Assembly: GCF_040436345.1 (NCBI RefSeq)
Contig: NC_133224.1
Span: 11,524,741 to 11,588,740 of the forward strand
Length of the DNA: 64,000 nt
Direction: 5' to 3'
From: Pagrus major
Lineage: Eukaryota; Chordata; Actinopteri; Spariformes; Sparidae
Part shown: in pieces, positions 1 through 9,519 of the stretch
Layout: each line of letters begins with the position of its first letter
Numbering within the stretch: position 1 is the stretch's first letter
Program-made: the position numbers and the translations under genes
Notes under the pieces: model-generated
The model's database searches: none
The model's input: the letters and a program-made list of their open reading frames with translations, nothing else
What the model was told of the DNA's origin: nothing

Positions 1-94
1 AGGGGACGTTTTGCTGGATCAACGACAACATGGTTGATGTGTGTGCAGAAATAATGCCCATCCTTCTTCACAGCCACTTTCATCAGGCTGGAAC
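1..94 (-). CDS. spag17: spag17 exon 22 (partial, residues 944-974)
   Basis: Acceptor CCTCCAG at 95 onward. Encodes SSLMKVAVKKDGHYFCTHIN, matching the mammalian [20 protein letters not shown]. The exon is open to the first base of the window, so its end is not seen. Confidence 0.9.
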
Positions 95-3000
95 CTGGAG
101 GGAAAACAGTACAAAATGTATGGGTGCATGTGGAAAGGAGCCTGACAACGAGGAACAGCTGAGTTGCACTTTGATTTTCACAAGTTTCTCTTTCCCCCAA
201 AGAATGCTTTCATAGAGACATTTACTTAATTAGAGCAGACTTGATTTTGTCTGGATCTAAGCACTTTTGTTGTGCTTTAGTAGCACTTGCAGATTTGCAG
301 CATTTTCCACAACTTTCTCTCATTACCTTCAACATAGCTGACATCCTCCACAATGATGTGTCCTCCGTCTGAAGGGAAAAGCTGCTGCAGACCACCTGAA
401 ACATGGATCAACTTTCCATCCATGCTGTAGCCTGTGAAACCCTACACATCAAACACACACACACACACACTGATTTGTTACTTGAAAGCAGACAGAGGCT
501 GTCATCTACTGCCTGTGTTCGGCTGTTCTCATGTAAACATAATGTGTGTGCGTATGCCCTCACATTAAAGGGTTCCTCTGTTGGATGTACTTCTAAGTTG
601 TCCTCAACAGGGGGCGCCGTGTTAGCAATGGACTCTGAAGGAGTCTTTGCTGTGCTGCATGCCGTCTCTGCTCTGCTCTTTTTGCCACTAGACAGTGTTT
701 TACTTTTCTTGTCGGCCTTCAGCTGCTGCTGCTGCTTGCCTTTCGGTGTATTCTCCTTCTTTGATTTCTTAGTCATCTCTTCCTCCTTTAGTCGCTCCTG
801 CTCCAACTTCCACGCCTGTAACATCAAGCACACCGTCACATCCACTAGAGTTGCTGTTTCAGGTTTATAATGAAGTTTAGAGGAGGACAAATTTTGAACT
901 AAGCCAAAAGGGTGCACTGACTGACACTCAAGGAAGCAAAACATTTAATACTTACACAAAGGGATAATGGTCATGCTCATGATAATTGTACTTATTCTGC
1001 TATGGATTCTTTTAACTGCCATAGATGCAAACCCTGTACTGTTGTTTACTGTACTGCATGTATTTGGAAATGTAAAGAATGGTTACATTTTACATGCATT
1101 CAGTGTGGTCACTCTTTACATCATGCTTGGATATGAGATTCTGTAACCACTGACAATGTGCATGTCAATCTAAACACAAAATCAGCAGGGATGAAGGCAT
1201 TAGGTTTTTTCAGTGACGCGTAATGATTTCTGTTAAGGCTCCAAAGAGTTATTGTAATACAGCTAAAAGGCCAGAACAGAGCCAGCTGTCAAAGTGAATG
1301 TTCATGTGTTAGCTCCTACTGACTTTAAGGGATTCTTTCCTGATGACTGGCTCCAGAGTTTCCTCCTCCACTGCAGAATCTAGTCCTGGAACAAAGACAA
1401 AGTGTTTTTTTTCACAAGCTGATGTTTAACTTTTGTCTAATATCTATTAGAATCTCGCCAGAACTGTGTAACACTTTGAAAGGTGTTGAACCCAAAGTAT
1501 TGTGGAGTTTGAATCCCTACGTGTGGTGTAAAACTTTGACTTTAGAAAGAGCTTAATCGGCTGTACCCTGTCACTGTTAGTCACAGTAGGCTTCTTGATT
1601 GTTTGTTCCCACCCTTGTGTTGGAGGTTTATTGTGTGATCACTCTCACATGAGTTACTAGGTCGCCTGTATTTCTGTATGTCTTGATCTTGATGAAGGCC
1701 TGAGGGCCGAAACTTTCTCTAATTAAAGCAAACTTCACATGTGCAACACTTTTTCACTTTCTAGTCTGCTGTCAGTGACCGGCACCACATTCAAGCCCTT
1801 GGTGTGGGTTTCCTTTCTATGAGATACAATTTCTTAGTACTTTCAATAACCCATGTTTAGAACGTTCAAGGCCTTGATTTTTTTGCCCCTTCAAACCCAT
1901 ACACTTTCAAGGATTTCAAGCACCAGTGGGAATCTTGATTGATAAGCAACAGTACCTTCAGGAGTGGGGCTAAGGTTTCTCTTAAATTCCTCCTCTTTTG
2001 TCCAATCAGAAATGGTATCTGCCACATGCTCCAGATACTTCCTGTCAAAAAGATGGAGTTTTAAAGTCTTTCTAACACTCCATATTTACACTATTTCACA
2101 AGTCAGGTCATGTTGAATACAAACTCTGCTAAGGAGAAGGTTCATACTGTTTTTTTCTTTTGCTTTCTCACATAGCAAATATTATAGTACTTTTTCATGT
2201 GAGAATAAAACACCTGAGAATTACCTGAACTTGACATCAGTATGAAGGGCTACATCCCAGAACTCCTTGCACTGCAGAGAAGGGCTCATTGGATTGTGAC
2301 AGAAAATGTACAGGATGTTGTTATGACTTCCTCTGAAAGTGTCCAAGCAGCGATATTCTTCTGAGGCTGACTGGAGCACCTACACACAAGTAGGATTGTA
2401 AAAACATTCAAAAGTTTGTTTCAAAACTGCACTCCTGCTGCTTTTCATACATTAAAAACCTTCAGACCTCAGATGCAAGTTTAGCATGCATCAGACTGGA
2501 GTAGGCTTAACACAATGAACATATTTAACAACAGATATGAGGCAGGAAACACCCACAGCAGGTGCAACTGTTTCCTCATGCTAACTCAGAAAAAACACCC
2601 TGAAAGACAAGATCAGATGGGTCACCTGTGGGAAGACAGAGGCATCGTGGTGTTCAGCATAGTGCCAGTCAAACAGAGATCTCAGCCTACAACTCTGAAT
2701 GTCAGATAGGTCCAACTGGCTACACACTCCCCCACTGATCTGCTGGAGAAAAGAAAAACATGCAACATCATTGGGAGGAAAATCAGAACAAATGTGCATT
2801 ATCATTTTATAATAGGATACAAAACGTGACAAGATACAGTAATAGGAACGTAGAAACAATACCTCTGTGTTTTCAGGATCTTGAGTAAGAAATAATGGAC
2901 CTATAGTAGAAATAAATCATGAGGTATGGCACTGAAAGATGCTACAGGACTCAAGTTTCTTAAATCAGCTTTTAATAATTGAATTAATAATGTAATTGAA

Positions 3001-5692
3001 CAGAGTGAAGTAACAGACCTTTAGTGCGTAGGTTATGAAGCTGCTGTTTAGCGTAGGAAAGTGGGTTGTCCCAGGGGATTACTGTGGCTGCGTGTTGGTG
3101 TGCTGGTTCCAGTGTTCCCAGCGGTCCAGGAGCATTTAGTAGTACACCCTTTCCGTCCAGGCCGGTCAGCGGCATACTCTCAAACACGCTCTGACGAATG
3201 AGACGCTCCACCTCTGGCCATGATACGACATCTGTGACATATCATGGCATCACAATATCATTTTGAAACAAATGAATCAAGAGCTTTTTCCAAAGAAACA
3301 AAGACAATGATAGGTCATTTGTTTCTGACCGTCAGTGCAGTAGTGTTGTAGTTGCTGTTTCATAGCCATCCAGCAGGAGTTGCCCTTTCTCTGCTGAGGT
3401 ACAGAGTGGATCAGCTCCCACACTGGAGACAGTCTCATCATGGACATCTCCACCTCTGCTGGATCAAAACCCTGAACCGTCTAAGAGGGACACAAACAAA
3501 CACAGTATTTGAACTAATTTCTGGCCCAAAAGATGAAAATAAGGACAGAATGGAGGCAAGATTACATAAAAGATAAAGTCTCTTCATTAGTCTCAAATTC
3601 CAGAAGGGAATTAAAAAAGAATGAATCAAACACAACAAAAAAACAATCTACTAACAGTGACATCCCTCAAGCGCAGTGCCCTCTCATCATGGTGTCTGAT
3701 GACCAGAGGCTGCTCAGACGTCTTCTGAGTCTCCTCTGCTCCAAACTTCTTCTCTAGACTCTAACACAGAACACAAAAGAATAACACAGAGACCAGTTGG
3801 TGAATTATTTCGTTCTGTGCAAAGTGTGTCTGAAGCCCTCAATGAGTTAACAAATTCAACAAAAAGTGCAAAATTTACACAGTGGAGGAAAGGAATTTAC
3901 TTTTTTAATTGTGCACTTTGCTGTTCAGTATGCATCTCCTGTTTGCACGAGTAACTTCTCTTTACTGTGATTATAGCTCCATCTGCTGGACAGCGTATGT
4001 ATTGAAGGCTCAGCTATGCTCTTCGCAAAATTAAAGTTCCAGTTTTTTACAGGTTTAAATGGTTTAATTTAAAAACATATATTTTTATTCAGTAACGAAA
4101 CTTGTAAGTTATCTAGTTAACTAGTAAATGACTTATTATAATACAACAGAAAGAGATAGAGGAGTGATTTCCCTCCACACTCTTTCTCTCCGCTCAAGAG
4201 AGCAAGTATGTCACCCTCCCCCTGCCACGGTTCGTCTCAGCCCAGCCTGCTCCACACACGCTGCTGCGACAGCACTCTAAACATGACACTGAAGCTGGTG
4301 GGGATTGGCTATTGTGCTGCGCCTGGCCCTGCCCACAGCAGTACAAGCCACTCGTGTCCTCGCTGAGCGCAACAGACCCCACCCCCGACTAAAAGGAACA
4401 GGAAAAAAATTGTGTGCTGCATTGGCCGGGAATCGAACCCGGGCCTCCCGCGTGGCAGGCGAGAATTCTACCACTGAACCACCAATGCTGCTCTTATGTG
4501 AGACAAGACCATTACCATTTTTCTAAGAAACGGGTAAAACCCCACATGCTACACTGAACCATGTGTGTTTGGTGCAAGGCCTCATTACCTTCATGTCCTC
4601 TTCATTCTGTGCTAGAGTAAGCAAGCTATTTAACACGTGGCTTTTCTCCTCTTCTGTGTGCACCAGAGGCAAGAAGCTTTGGATCATGTAGCTGAGCAGC
4701 TGATGGTTTAACCCAGGACCGGTGAGAAGTTTTGGCTCCTCAGGGACATGGGACAAGGTGGACAAAGACTGCTCTGTTGAAATCACCACCTAGACACACA
4801 AACACACAGATAAGGGAAAAAGGAGAAGGCTACAGTAACATTTGATCCATCTTTTCAGCCTAAATGACAGTACAAATGTCTTTTAAATCTAAAGCTACAC
4901 ACTAAACACAGACCTGTTCCAGTATACAGTGAAAGATTAGAGGCACAGAGCAGGCTTCAGGAGGAACCATGTCGAGTAGGTTAGCATAGTGACGCATGTC
5001 CACATCAGTAGAGAGAGGAGGCTGCTCGGTCTCTGTCAGCAAAGAAGAGAGGAACGGAGGTAAGTTTGTCATCCTAGTCTGAGTTGTTTTATCAAAACAC
5101 GAAAGATAGAAAGATTAACCTTCGTCTGGTGGGCTTTCCTCACACACCGGCTTCTTCTTGGAGCATGGAGTCATGAGGAGTGCAGTCGGCGAAACCTGGC
5201 AGATGAAAAACACACATAAAGTACCACCTAGAATGTGAAAGCTACAATACACAACCATTCCCTGATTTTACATCATACAAATGCTGCCATCACAGTCTAA
5301 AGCAAATACATTTACAAGGGCTATAATGCCTATGATCCTACCAACAAGAATGACAAAGGCACTGCGATACAATGCACACACTCAAAAAGGGATTGAGGGC
5401 CCCTCTAAGACCATGCAGCAGAGTGGCGCAGCGGAAGCGTGCTGGGCCCATAACCCAGAGGTCGATGGATCGAAACCATCCTCTGCTAAGGCAACTTCTT
5501 TTTTTTTTTACAAGGAAATTGAGTGTCTCTTTAGTTTTGACAAAACAAGACATTTGAAGCCATACAGGATGTTTTCTTTTTTTCTGATGTTTAACAAACA
5601 CAACAAGAAGTCAATCCATTAAGAATATAACCCATATATTACTGGGAAAAGTCATTAACTGCAGTCATGTTGTGTGATTACACTGATGGACA

Positions 5693-5738
<46 letters not shown>

Positions 5739-7357
5739 CCTCTGCTTGCTGTGGATCCGACCGAACAACAAGGGGTACGCTGATGAGTTTGATGTTTTCC
5801 AGGTAATAGTGCTGATGTTGCCTACGCCAGTCCAAACAGTCATAAATGAGATTGGCCACACCGTCAAAGATTTTGATTCCCATCTCCAACTGGACGAACA
5901 GTCAACACACACACACACATTCACACACAAAATTGGATTCAAACTCAAAATCAAGTCCAAGGAGATGTGTAACGGACGTAACAAGGCAGACTGTGAGGAA
6001 AGTAGAAAAGGTGCTTGAGAATGAGAAAAAGCAAGCAAAAGAAGCAGGAAAATTATCATTTGAATTATTATTATTTATTATTATAATAATTCAAGAATTA
6101 TTATTATGAAGAAATAGATCTATGAAACACATATCAGGTCTAACTCACCTCAGCCTCAGGGTCCTGTGTGTGGAACTGAGGAGGGAGATCTGGGACAGTG
6201 TAGCTGAGCTGAGCCACATCATGGAGCTTGGACTCCGGTGGCCCACTGTCCAAAGCTGGTCTGAGACCTGACCAGAATAGATCCAACTTCCTGGCCTGTG
6301 CAGCCAGCTCTTCACTACCATGATCCGCTGCTTCTGGTACACACAGAGGATATGATGATGTTAAATACACAGTAACATAAGGGTATACTAATAAGTTTGA
6401 ATCCATGTTTTCATACGCCATTTATTAAACGTGTAAATGAGTATACTGAGGGCTCTTTACCTGCATCCAGACCTGGAGAAACACTCAGACTCTGCTCACT
6501 GCCCTCACACGTGTGTTGTTCCTGCTGCCCCTCAGAGGTTTGTGCGTGCTTCAAGGACAACTTGATGACATTGGCTACATGTACACCTATGGCATTAAGT
6601 GCCCCAATTAGGCGGGGCTGATGGAAGCCAAGCAGCAGGATGTAGTGCTGAGGACCATCCTCTGGTTCATCATCTATTCCCAAACACACAAAACAGAGTG
6701 AATACCATTCTATACACATATTGTAGAAGTAGGTGGTGGCCAAAGATGTCTTGCACATTTAGTGTTTTCTCACAACTTTAGGCTATTAAAGAAACCCCTA
6801 AACACGATTGGTTCAAATTTGAGCTTTTACCTATGAAATTTGGTGGCTCGACATCATCCCTGCGTTTCAGCTTGGTCGTCCTCTCCTTAAGTCCCACAGG
6901 TGAGGGTGGATTCTTTCCCTTTTTACCAGAGACCTTGACCGCTTTTTTGTCTTTGCTGGCAGAGGCCTTCCCTTCCTCAAGCTTAAACAGATGTGGACAA
7001 AATTGACACAAAATGGCACATAGAAAAAAAAACTAAAAACGTTTTTGGTCACAAATTCCCTCAATCTGAAAATTGTTGTGACTGCAACAATACTGCAACT
7101 ACAACTTCAGTGAATGCCCAATCCAGTTTAAGGCTGTTACTAAATTGTAATAATCAACATAAAGTATCACATATATGAAGAAACACACTCACCTGCACGG
7201 CCTCCCTCCTCTGCTGATCATCAGCTTTGATCTGTAGCAGCTGGAACTTCAGAACTTTTGCCATCAGGTCACAGGGAATCTCCTCTCCTGCATCCAGCAG
7301 TGCCTTAGCAAGCTCTGTAACCTGCACAAGACACGCACATGCATACACAAAGAGTAA

Positions 7358-7391
<34 letters not shown>

Positions 7392-9356
7392 ATTTTGTTT
7401 CGACAATCAGAAGACACTGGTACACGTACACATTTCAAGAGTGAACTCACTGTAAACATGCCAAGCCTACCTCATAGAACACAGGGACATCATCAGCTTT
7501 CTTTGCTTTGGGATTCCCCAATTCATGGATCTGTAATAACAGGCAAATGTTTTCATTTGACAAAATACAAGGTATTAGAAGGCACTGACACCATTTTGGT
7601 ACCACATTCAGTAGATAAGTTGTTGATAAATAACACTCAGAGTATTCATTAAAGGTTAACTTCACCGATTTTCCACATTACAGCGTGTTTACAGGTCTTC
7701 AGGAGTAATTCTGCATATGTGGAAAAAAGTAGTATAAAAGCCTTTGGGGCTCCAGGTGATGTCATTCAGTGGCTAAGTTGCATTGTGGGTAATGTAGGCA
7801 CCAGGTTCCTCTGTTTGAGCATAGCACTCCTATAACACAGTTGGACTCATGACGGACGGTTTGAAAACAAATCAAACAAACCATAGATATCACCGTTTTT
7901 ATTCCACAAGTTCTCCTTCCTTTTCAAAACCTGGAGCCTACATTACCCACAATACAATTTAGCTACTGAACAACAACACTGGAGGTAATTTATTAGATTA
8001 CATGCACCTTCCTCTGGGGCCACAAAAGGCTTTATCCTTCCTATTTTAGTAGTATCCCCCAAGACCTGTAAACACACTTCAATGTGCAACTGAAGATAAA
8101 AGTATTGGACAAAATCTGACATCTAACAGAAACACATAATTGAGGAATACTCATATATATATTTAGACTATATTTAGCTAAAACAAGTTTACAAATGTGG
8201 AACTACTGATTGTAGATTTTGTAAAATGTGAGAACTGTAACCTTTCAGTTTGTAAAAATGTTAAATATGTGAAAGCTACATAGACACAAAATAGCTTAGA
8301 GTGCTAACAACTTAAGAGATCTGTTTATTTCACATGAATTAATAACTACATTCGTTTTCTCTTTGTTTAGTAACAGTTTAAGTACTGCTACGACCCAGAA
8401 TAAATTCACACAACTGTATGAGCTCTGCAGAAACACAGGATAGACTATTAATAAAGAGAACTTGAACCAAACCAATACCTTTGCAATGGCGCTGTCCCAG
8501 GTCAACAAGGTGAAAAGCTTGCGCGGTGGTTGCTGTGCGGCCAAAGCCAAAACCCGGATCAGGTCCTCGTCCTCTGGACTCCTCCCAACCACCAAAGACA
8601 CACAGGCCTGCCATGACTCCTAGAAAGTGCATCAGAATAACCACACACGCCACAGTGATCATGTTTCCCCTGATCCCTTCATAGGTAATTGGCAGGTAGA
8701 TTTACGCGGACTAAATAAACGCTTCTGGGACGCCGTAGATCGCATGACGTTGTTGGAAGAAAGCTAAACTGTCCTCACATAAACTTTGGGGAAGTGTTGC
8801 AGAGTGAGAAAGTTGCAACACCGAGAGAAGCGCGTTAAGATGCTCTCAACAATAAACAACCGCGACTTCCTGTTTGAAACTCCGCCCCTTCAAAATAAAA
8901 CCTCAAAGGTTACTGTTACTGATGTCCATATCTGACGTTAATTACGGTGACAAACGCCGCAGGAAGCATGTTTGGCGACACGTTGTTTGCCTAATTAACC
9001 AGTGAATTTATTAACGTTTCTGAAATTTGCTCAAGGAACAGTTTGGAGGAGAAAACTCTCCCTTACCTTTTCTTCTTAACATTTAGCTAACACTCGAGCT
9101 AGCTACAATGTTAACCTGTATAAGTTGGCCGACTGCCATTTATCGTTCGTGAATGTTTACAAGTTTCCCTCACTGTGTGGCAAAAGAGAAAAAGGATTTA
9201 AGACACGAATGAATAAAAAATAAAGTGCTCGGTGAGGTAACAAACCTCTTCAAACGGTGCTGTGGTGAGACCAGCCTCCCAGTTCGTGTTGACAACTGCG
9301 GCTCCGACAGCACTGGACTTTTTGGCTGAGCCCTTTTTAGGTGGCTTTGGTGGCAT
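1..9356 (-). CDS. spag17: spag17, sperm-associated antigen 17 (partial, 22 exons; 3' part beyond left edge)
   Basis: SPAG17 (PF6) is a large scaffold of the C1a projection of the axonemal central pair, needed for motility of cilia and sperm flagella. Twenty-two exons join in a consistent frame from ATG at 9356 to the left edge, giving about 974 codons of a protein that has about 2,200 residues in mammals. Diagnostic stretches are KVLKFQLLQIKADDQQRRE (exon 4), DDEPEDGPQHYILLLGF (exon 6), CLDWRRQHQHYYLENIKLI (exon 8), VDMRHYANLL (exon 10), IPWDNPLSYAKQ (exon 14) and AWKLEQERLKEEE (exon 20), each matching the mammalian protein in order. The start is the first ATG of exon 1 and opens with a basic MPPKPPKK stretch, like the Lys-rich mammalian N-terminus. 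The gene is the last of four minus-strand genes; a possible X-box lies 150 bp upstream. Identity is secure; splice ends are read by eye. Confidence 0.95.
327..441 (-). CDS. spag17: spag17 exon 21 (residues 906-943)
   Basis: Phase 0 to 1. Encodes GFTGYSMDGKLIHVSGG and QLFPSDGGHIIVEDVSYVE, matching the mammalian FHGYNMGNIPTQISG and [20 protein letters not shown]. Confidence 0.92.
564..815 (-). CDS. spag17: spag17 exon 20 (Lys-rich coiled region, residues 822-905)
   Basis: Eighty-four codons, phase 0-0. Begins AWKLEQERLKEEEMTKKSKK, followed by a Lys/Gln-rich stretch with a four-Gln run coded by a CAG tract, then an acidic variable tail ending EEPFN. It corresponds to the mammalian charged coiled-coil [20 protein letters not shown] region. 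Confidence 0.93.
1324..1385 (-). CDS. spag17: spag17 exon 19 (residues 801-821)
   Basis: Phase 1 to 0. Encodes LDSAVEEETLEPVIRKESLK, ending just before the conserved AWK that opens exon 20, as mammalian EGSLKAWKEEQ requires. Donor GTCAGT is a weaker than usual match. Confidence 0.85.
1550..1765. repeat. Dispersed-repeat-like segment in spag17 intron 18
   Basis: Contains TGATGAAGGCCTGAGGGCCGAAAC, broken here as TGATGAAGGCC and TGAGGGCCGAAAC, a tail-like motif I associate with short interspersed repeats of fish. No terminal repeats or second copy are visible in the window, so the call is weak. Confidence 0.35.
1956..2041 (-). CDS. spag17: spag17 exon 18 (residues 772-800)
   Basis: Phase 2 to 1. 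Encodes RKYLEHVADTISDWTKEEEF, matching the mammalian [20 protein letters not shown]. Confidence 0.94.
2225..2379 (-). CDS. spag17: spag17 exon 17 (residues 721-771)
   Basis: Phase 0 to 2. Encodes VLQSASEEYRCLDTFRG, NILYIFCHNPMSPSLQC and KEFWDVALHTDVKF, matching the mammalian LQEAHKQYRCVDSYY, LLLVFHNPMNRQRLHC and EYWNIALHSNVGF. Confidence 0.95.
2626..2742 (-). CDS. spag17: spag17 exon 16 (residues 682-720)
   Basis: Thirty-nine codons, phase 0-0. Encodes LDLSDIQSCRLRSLFDWHYA then EHHDASVFPQ, matching the mammalian [22 protein letters not shown] segment. Confidence 0.93.
2863..2900 (-). CDS. spag17: spag17 exon 15 (residues 669-681)
   Basis: A 38-base exon, phase 1 to 0, encoding GPLFLTQDPENTE. 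Much shorter than the corresponding variable stretch in mammals; supported by consensus splice sites and phase. Confidence 0.78.
3019..3231 (-). CDS. spag17: spag17 exon 14 (residues 598-668)
   Basis: Phase 1-1. Encodes VVSWPEVERLIRQSVFESM and VIPWDNPLSYAKQQLHNL, matching the mammalian VLSWNEVERAFKVFTFESL and NIPWDNPARFAKQIRQ. Confidence 0.94.
3330..3480 (-). CDS. spag17: spag17 exon 13 (residues 548-597)
   Basis: Phase 0 to 1. Encodes VQGFDPAEVEMSMMRLSPVW then ELIHSVPQQRKGN and ending QQLQHYCTD, matching the mammalian [20 protein letters not shown] region and the HELMHFCTSD motif. Confidence 0.92.
3656..3760 (-). CDS. spag17: spag17 exon 12 (residues 513-547)
   Basis: Thirty-five codons, phase 0-0, donor GTTAGT. 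Encodes QPLVIRHHDERALRLRDV, equivalent to the mammalian GPLLLNYHDAHAHKKYAL. Confidence 0.88.
4418..4488 (-). tRNA. tRNA-Gly (anticodon GCC)
   Basis: Read on the minus strand, 71 bases fold as a standard tRNA. The acceptor stem pairs GCATTGG with CCAATGC. The D arm is GTTCAGTGGTAGAAT, the anticodon loop CTGCCAC (GCC), and the T arm CGGGTTCGATTCCCG; the discriminator is A. It matches the vertebrate tRNA-Gly-GCC. A run of seven T on the RNA strand (plus 4403-4409) about nine bases downstream gives a Pol III terminator. The gene sits in a spag17 intron, in the same orientation as spag17. Confidence 0.97.
4589..4789 (-). CDS. spag17: spag17 exon 11 (residues 446-512)
   Basis: Sixty-seven codons, phase 0-0. 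Begins VVISTEQSLS and contains GLNHQLLSYMIQSFLPLV followed by EEEKSHVLNSLLTLAQNEED, matching the mammalian [20 protein letters not shown] region. Lies 100 bp from the Gly tRNA gene. Confidence 0.93.
4914..5032 (-). CDS. spag17: spag17 exon 10 (residues 406-445)
   Basis: Phase 1 to 0. Encodes STDVDMRHYANLLDMVP and SVPLIFHCILEQ, matching the mammalian TEVDMRYYNYLLNPI and SVPLILHCMLEQV. Confidence 0.95.
5120..5195 (-). CDS. spag17: spag17 exon 9 (residues 381-405)
   Basis: Phase 0 to 1. Encodes VSPTALLMTPCSKKKPVCEE and five more residues, a weakly conserved Lys/Pro/Glu linker equivalent to the PAVPAPGKKKAQYEEPQ region. Supported mainly by splice phase and flanking exons. Confidence 0.85.
5417..5488 (+). 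tRNA. Initiator tRNA-Met (anticodon CAT)
   Basis: Seventy-two bases beginning AGCAGAGTGGCGCAGCGGAA and ending ATCCTCTGCTA, with anticodon loop CCCATAAC and the three G:C pairs under it (GGG/CCC) typical of initiator tRNA. It has ATCGAAA in the T loop and a first A1:T72 pair, both hallmarks of eukaryotic initiator Met. A T run (5499-5509) is the Pol III terminator. It lies in the spag17 intron between exons 8 and 9, on the strand opposite the host gene. Confidence 0.97.
5693..5735. repeat. (TG)n microsatellite beside spag17 exon 8 donor
   Basis: An almost pure TG run (CA on the gene strand) begins within about five bases of the intron donor of exon 8. Confidence 0.95.
5740..5889 (-). CDS. spag17: spag17 exon 8 (residues 331-380)
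   Basis: Fifty codons, phase 0-0. Encodes GVANLIYDCLDWRRQHQHYY then LENIKLISVPLVV, nearly identical to the mammalian region. Its donor (GTATAC) runs directly into a long (CA)n tract in the intron. Confidence 0.96.
6149..6333 (-). CDS. spag17: spag17 exon 7 (residues 269-330)
   Basis: Phase 1 to 0. Encodes LDLFWSGLRPALDSGPPESK and LHDVAQLSYTVPDLP, matching the mammalian [20 protein letters not shown] and LFDVARLEYMV. Confidence 0.94.
6461..6673 (-). CDS. spag17: spag17 exon 6 (residues 198-268)
   Basis: Phase 1-1. Encodes DDEPEDGPQHYILLLGFHQ and VANVIKLSLKH, matching the mammalian DDEPDDGAQHYIIVVGF and VTSVIKIS. The C-terminal half is a variable Gln/Ser/Glu-rich stretch. Confidence 0.95.
6831..6981 (-). 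CDS. spag17: spag17 exon 5 (Lys-rich linker, residues 148-197)
   Basis: Fifty codons plus one base (phase 0 to 1). Encodes a Lys/Ser-rich low-complexity linker ending in ERTTKLKRRDDVEPPNF, matching the mammalian KKTTQLKRRGEDD. Confidence 0.91.
7193..7321 (-). CDS. spag17: spag17 exon 4 (residues 105-147)
   Basis: Forty-three codons, phase 0-0. Encodes VTELAKALLDAGEEIP followed by KVLKFQLLQIKADDQQRRE, one of the best-conserved stretches of the family. A GT/CA microsatellite lies about 40 bp upstream of its acceptor. Confidence 0.94.
7360..7389. repeat. (CA)n microsatellite in spag17 intron 3
   Basis: About fourteen CA units upstream of the exon 4 acceptor. Confidence 0.92.
7471..7530 (-). 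CDS. spag17: spag17 exon 3 (residues 85-104)
   Basis: Twenty codons, phase 0 at both ends, between a TTACAG acceptor and a GTAGGC donor. Encodes IHELGNPKAKKADDVPVFYE; the KKADDVPVFYE end corresponds to the mammalian KKPVGGNAPLYYE. Confidence 0.88.
7651..8100. mobile_element. Foldback MITE-like element in spag17 intron 2
   Basis: The two ends are imperfect inverted copies: GTGTTTACAGGTCTT near 7687 recurs inverted near 8060, and GCATTGTGGGTAATGTAGGC at 7770-7800 recurs inverted at 7928-7955. No coding potential. A non-autonomous DNA element is the best reading. Confidence 0.7.
8479..8619 (-). CDS. spag17: spag17 exon 2 (residues 38-84)
   Basis: Acceptor ctag and donor GTATTG give 47 codons, phase 0 at both ends. 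Encodes ESWQACVSLVVGRSPEDEDL and QQPPRKLFTLLTW, matching the mammalian N-terminal DWQASIAFVVG and QRKLFSMVSW segments. Confidence 0.92.
9246..9356 (-). CDS. spag17: spag17 exon 1 (residues 1-37, start codon)
   Basis: Holds the ATG (cat at 9354-9356) and ends at a GT donor after GAAGAG, phase 0. It encodes a Lys/Pro-rich start followed by NTNWEAGLTTAPFEE, which resembles the mammalian SKIWEPSLIAAQFN segment. Confidence 0.88.
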
Positions 9357-9502
9357 TTCCGCTCGCTGACAATTATCTACATTAAAAAATCATAAAACTC
9401 TGGAAATAGCTTTAAAGTTGTCTGAGCAAAAGTCTTATTAGTTTAGTTAAAAACTCCAAGTTAATGGAGACTTTTGCCCGCCAGCGGTGGCCTGTTGCTT
9501 GT

Positions 9503-9517
9503 GTTGCCCCTGACAAC
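9503..9517. promoter_or_regulatory. Candidate RFX X-box upstream of spag17
   Basis: GTTGCCCCTGACAAC is an inverted repeat with a 3-base spacer, about 150 bp upstream of the spag17 ATG. One half (GTTGCC) is perfect and the other (GACAAC) has one mismatch to the RFX X-box. RFX factors drive ciliary genes, so the position fits, but binding is inferred. Confidence 0.5.
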
Positions 9518-9519
9518 AG

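Noticed and set aside
5665..6059. Frames running through the TG repeat (poly Thr-His or Val-Cys)
   Set aside because: Produced by the dinucleotide repeat and by spag17 exon 8 read past its donor.
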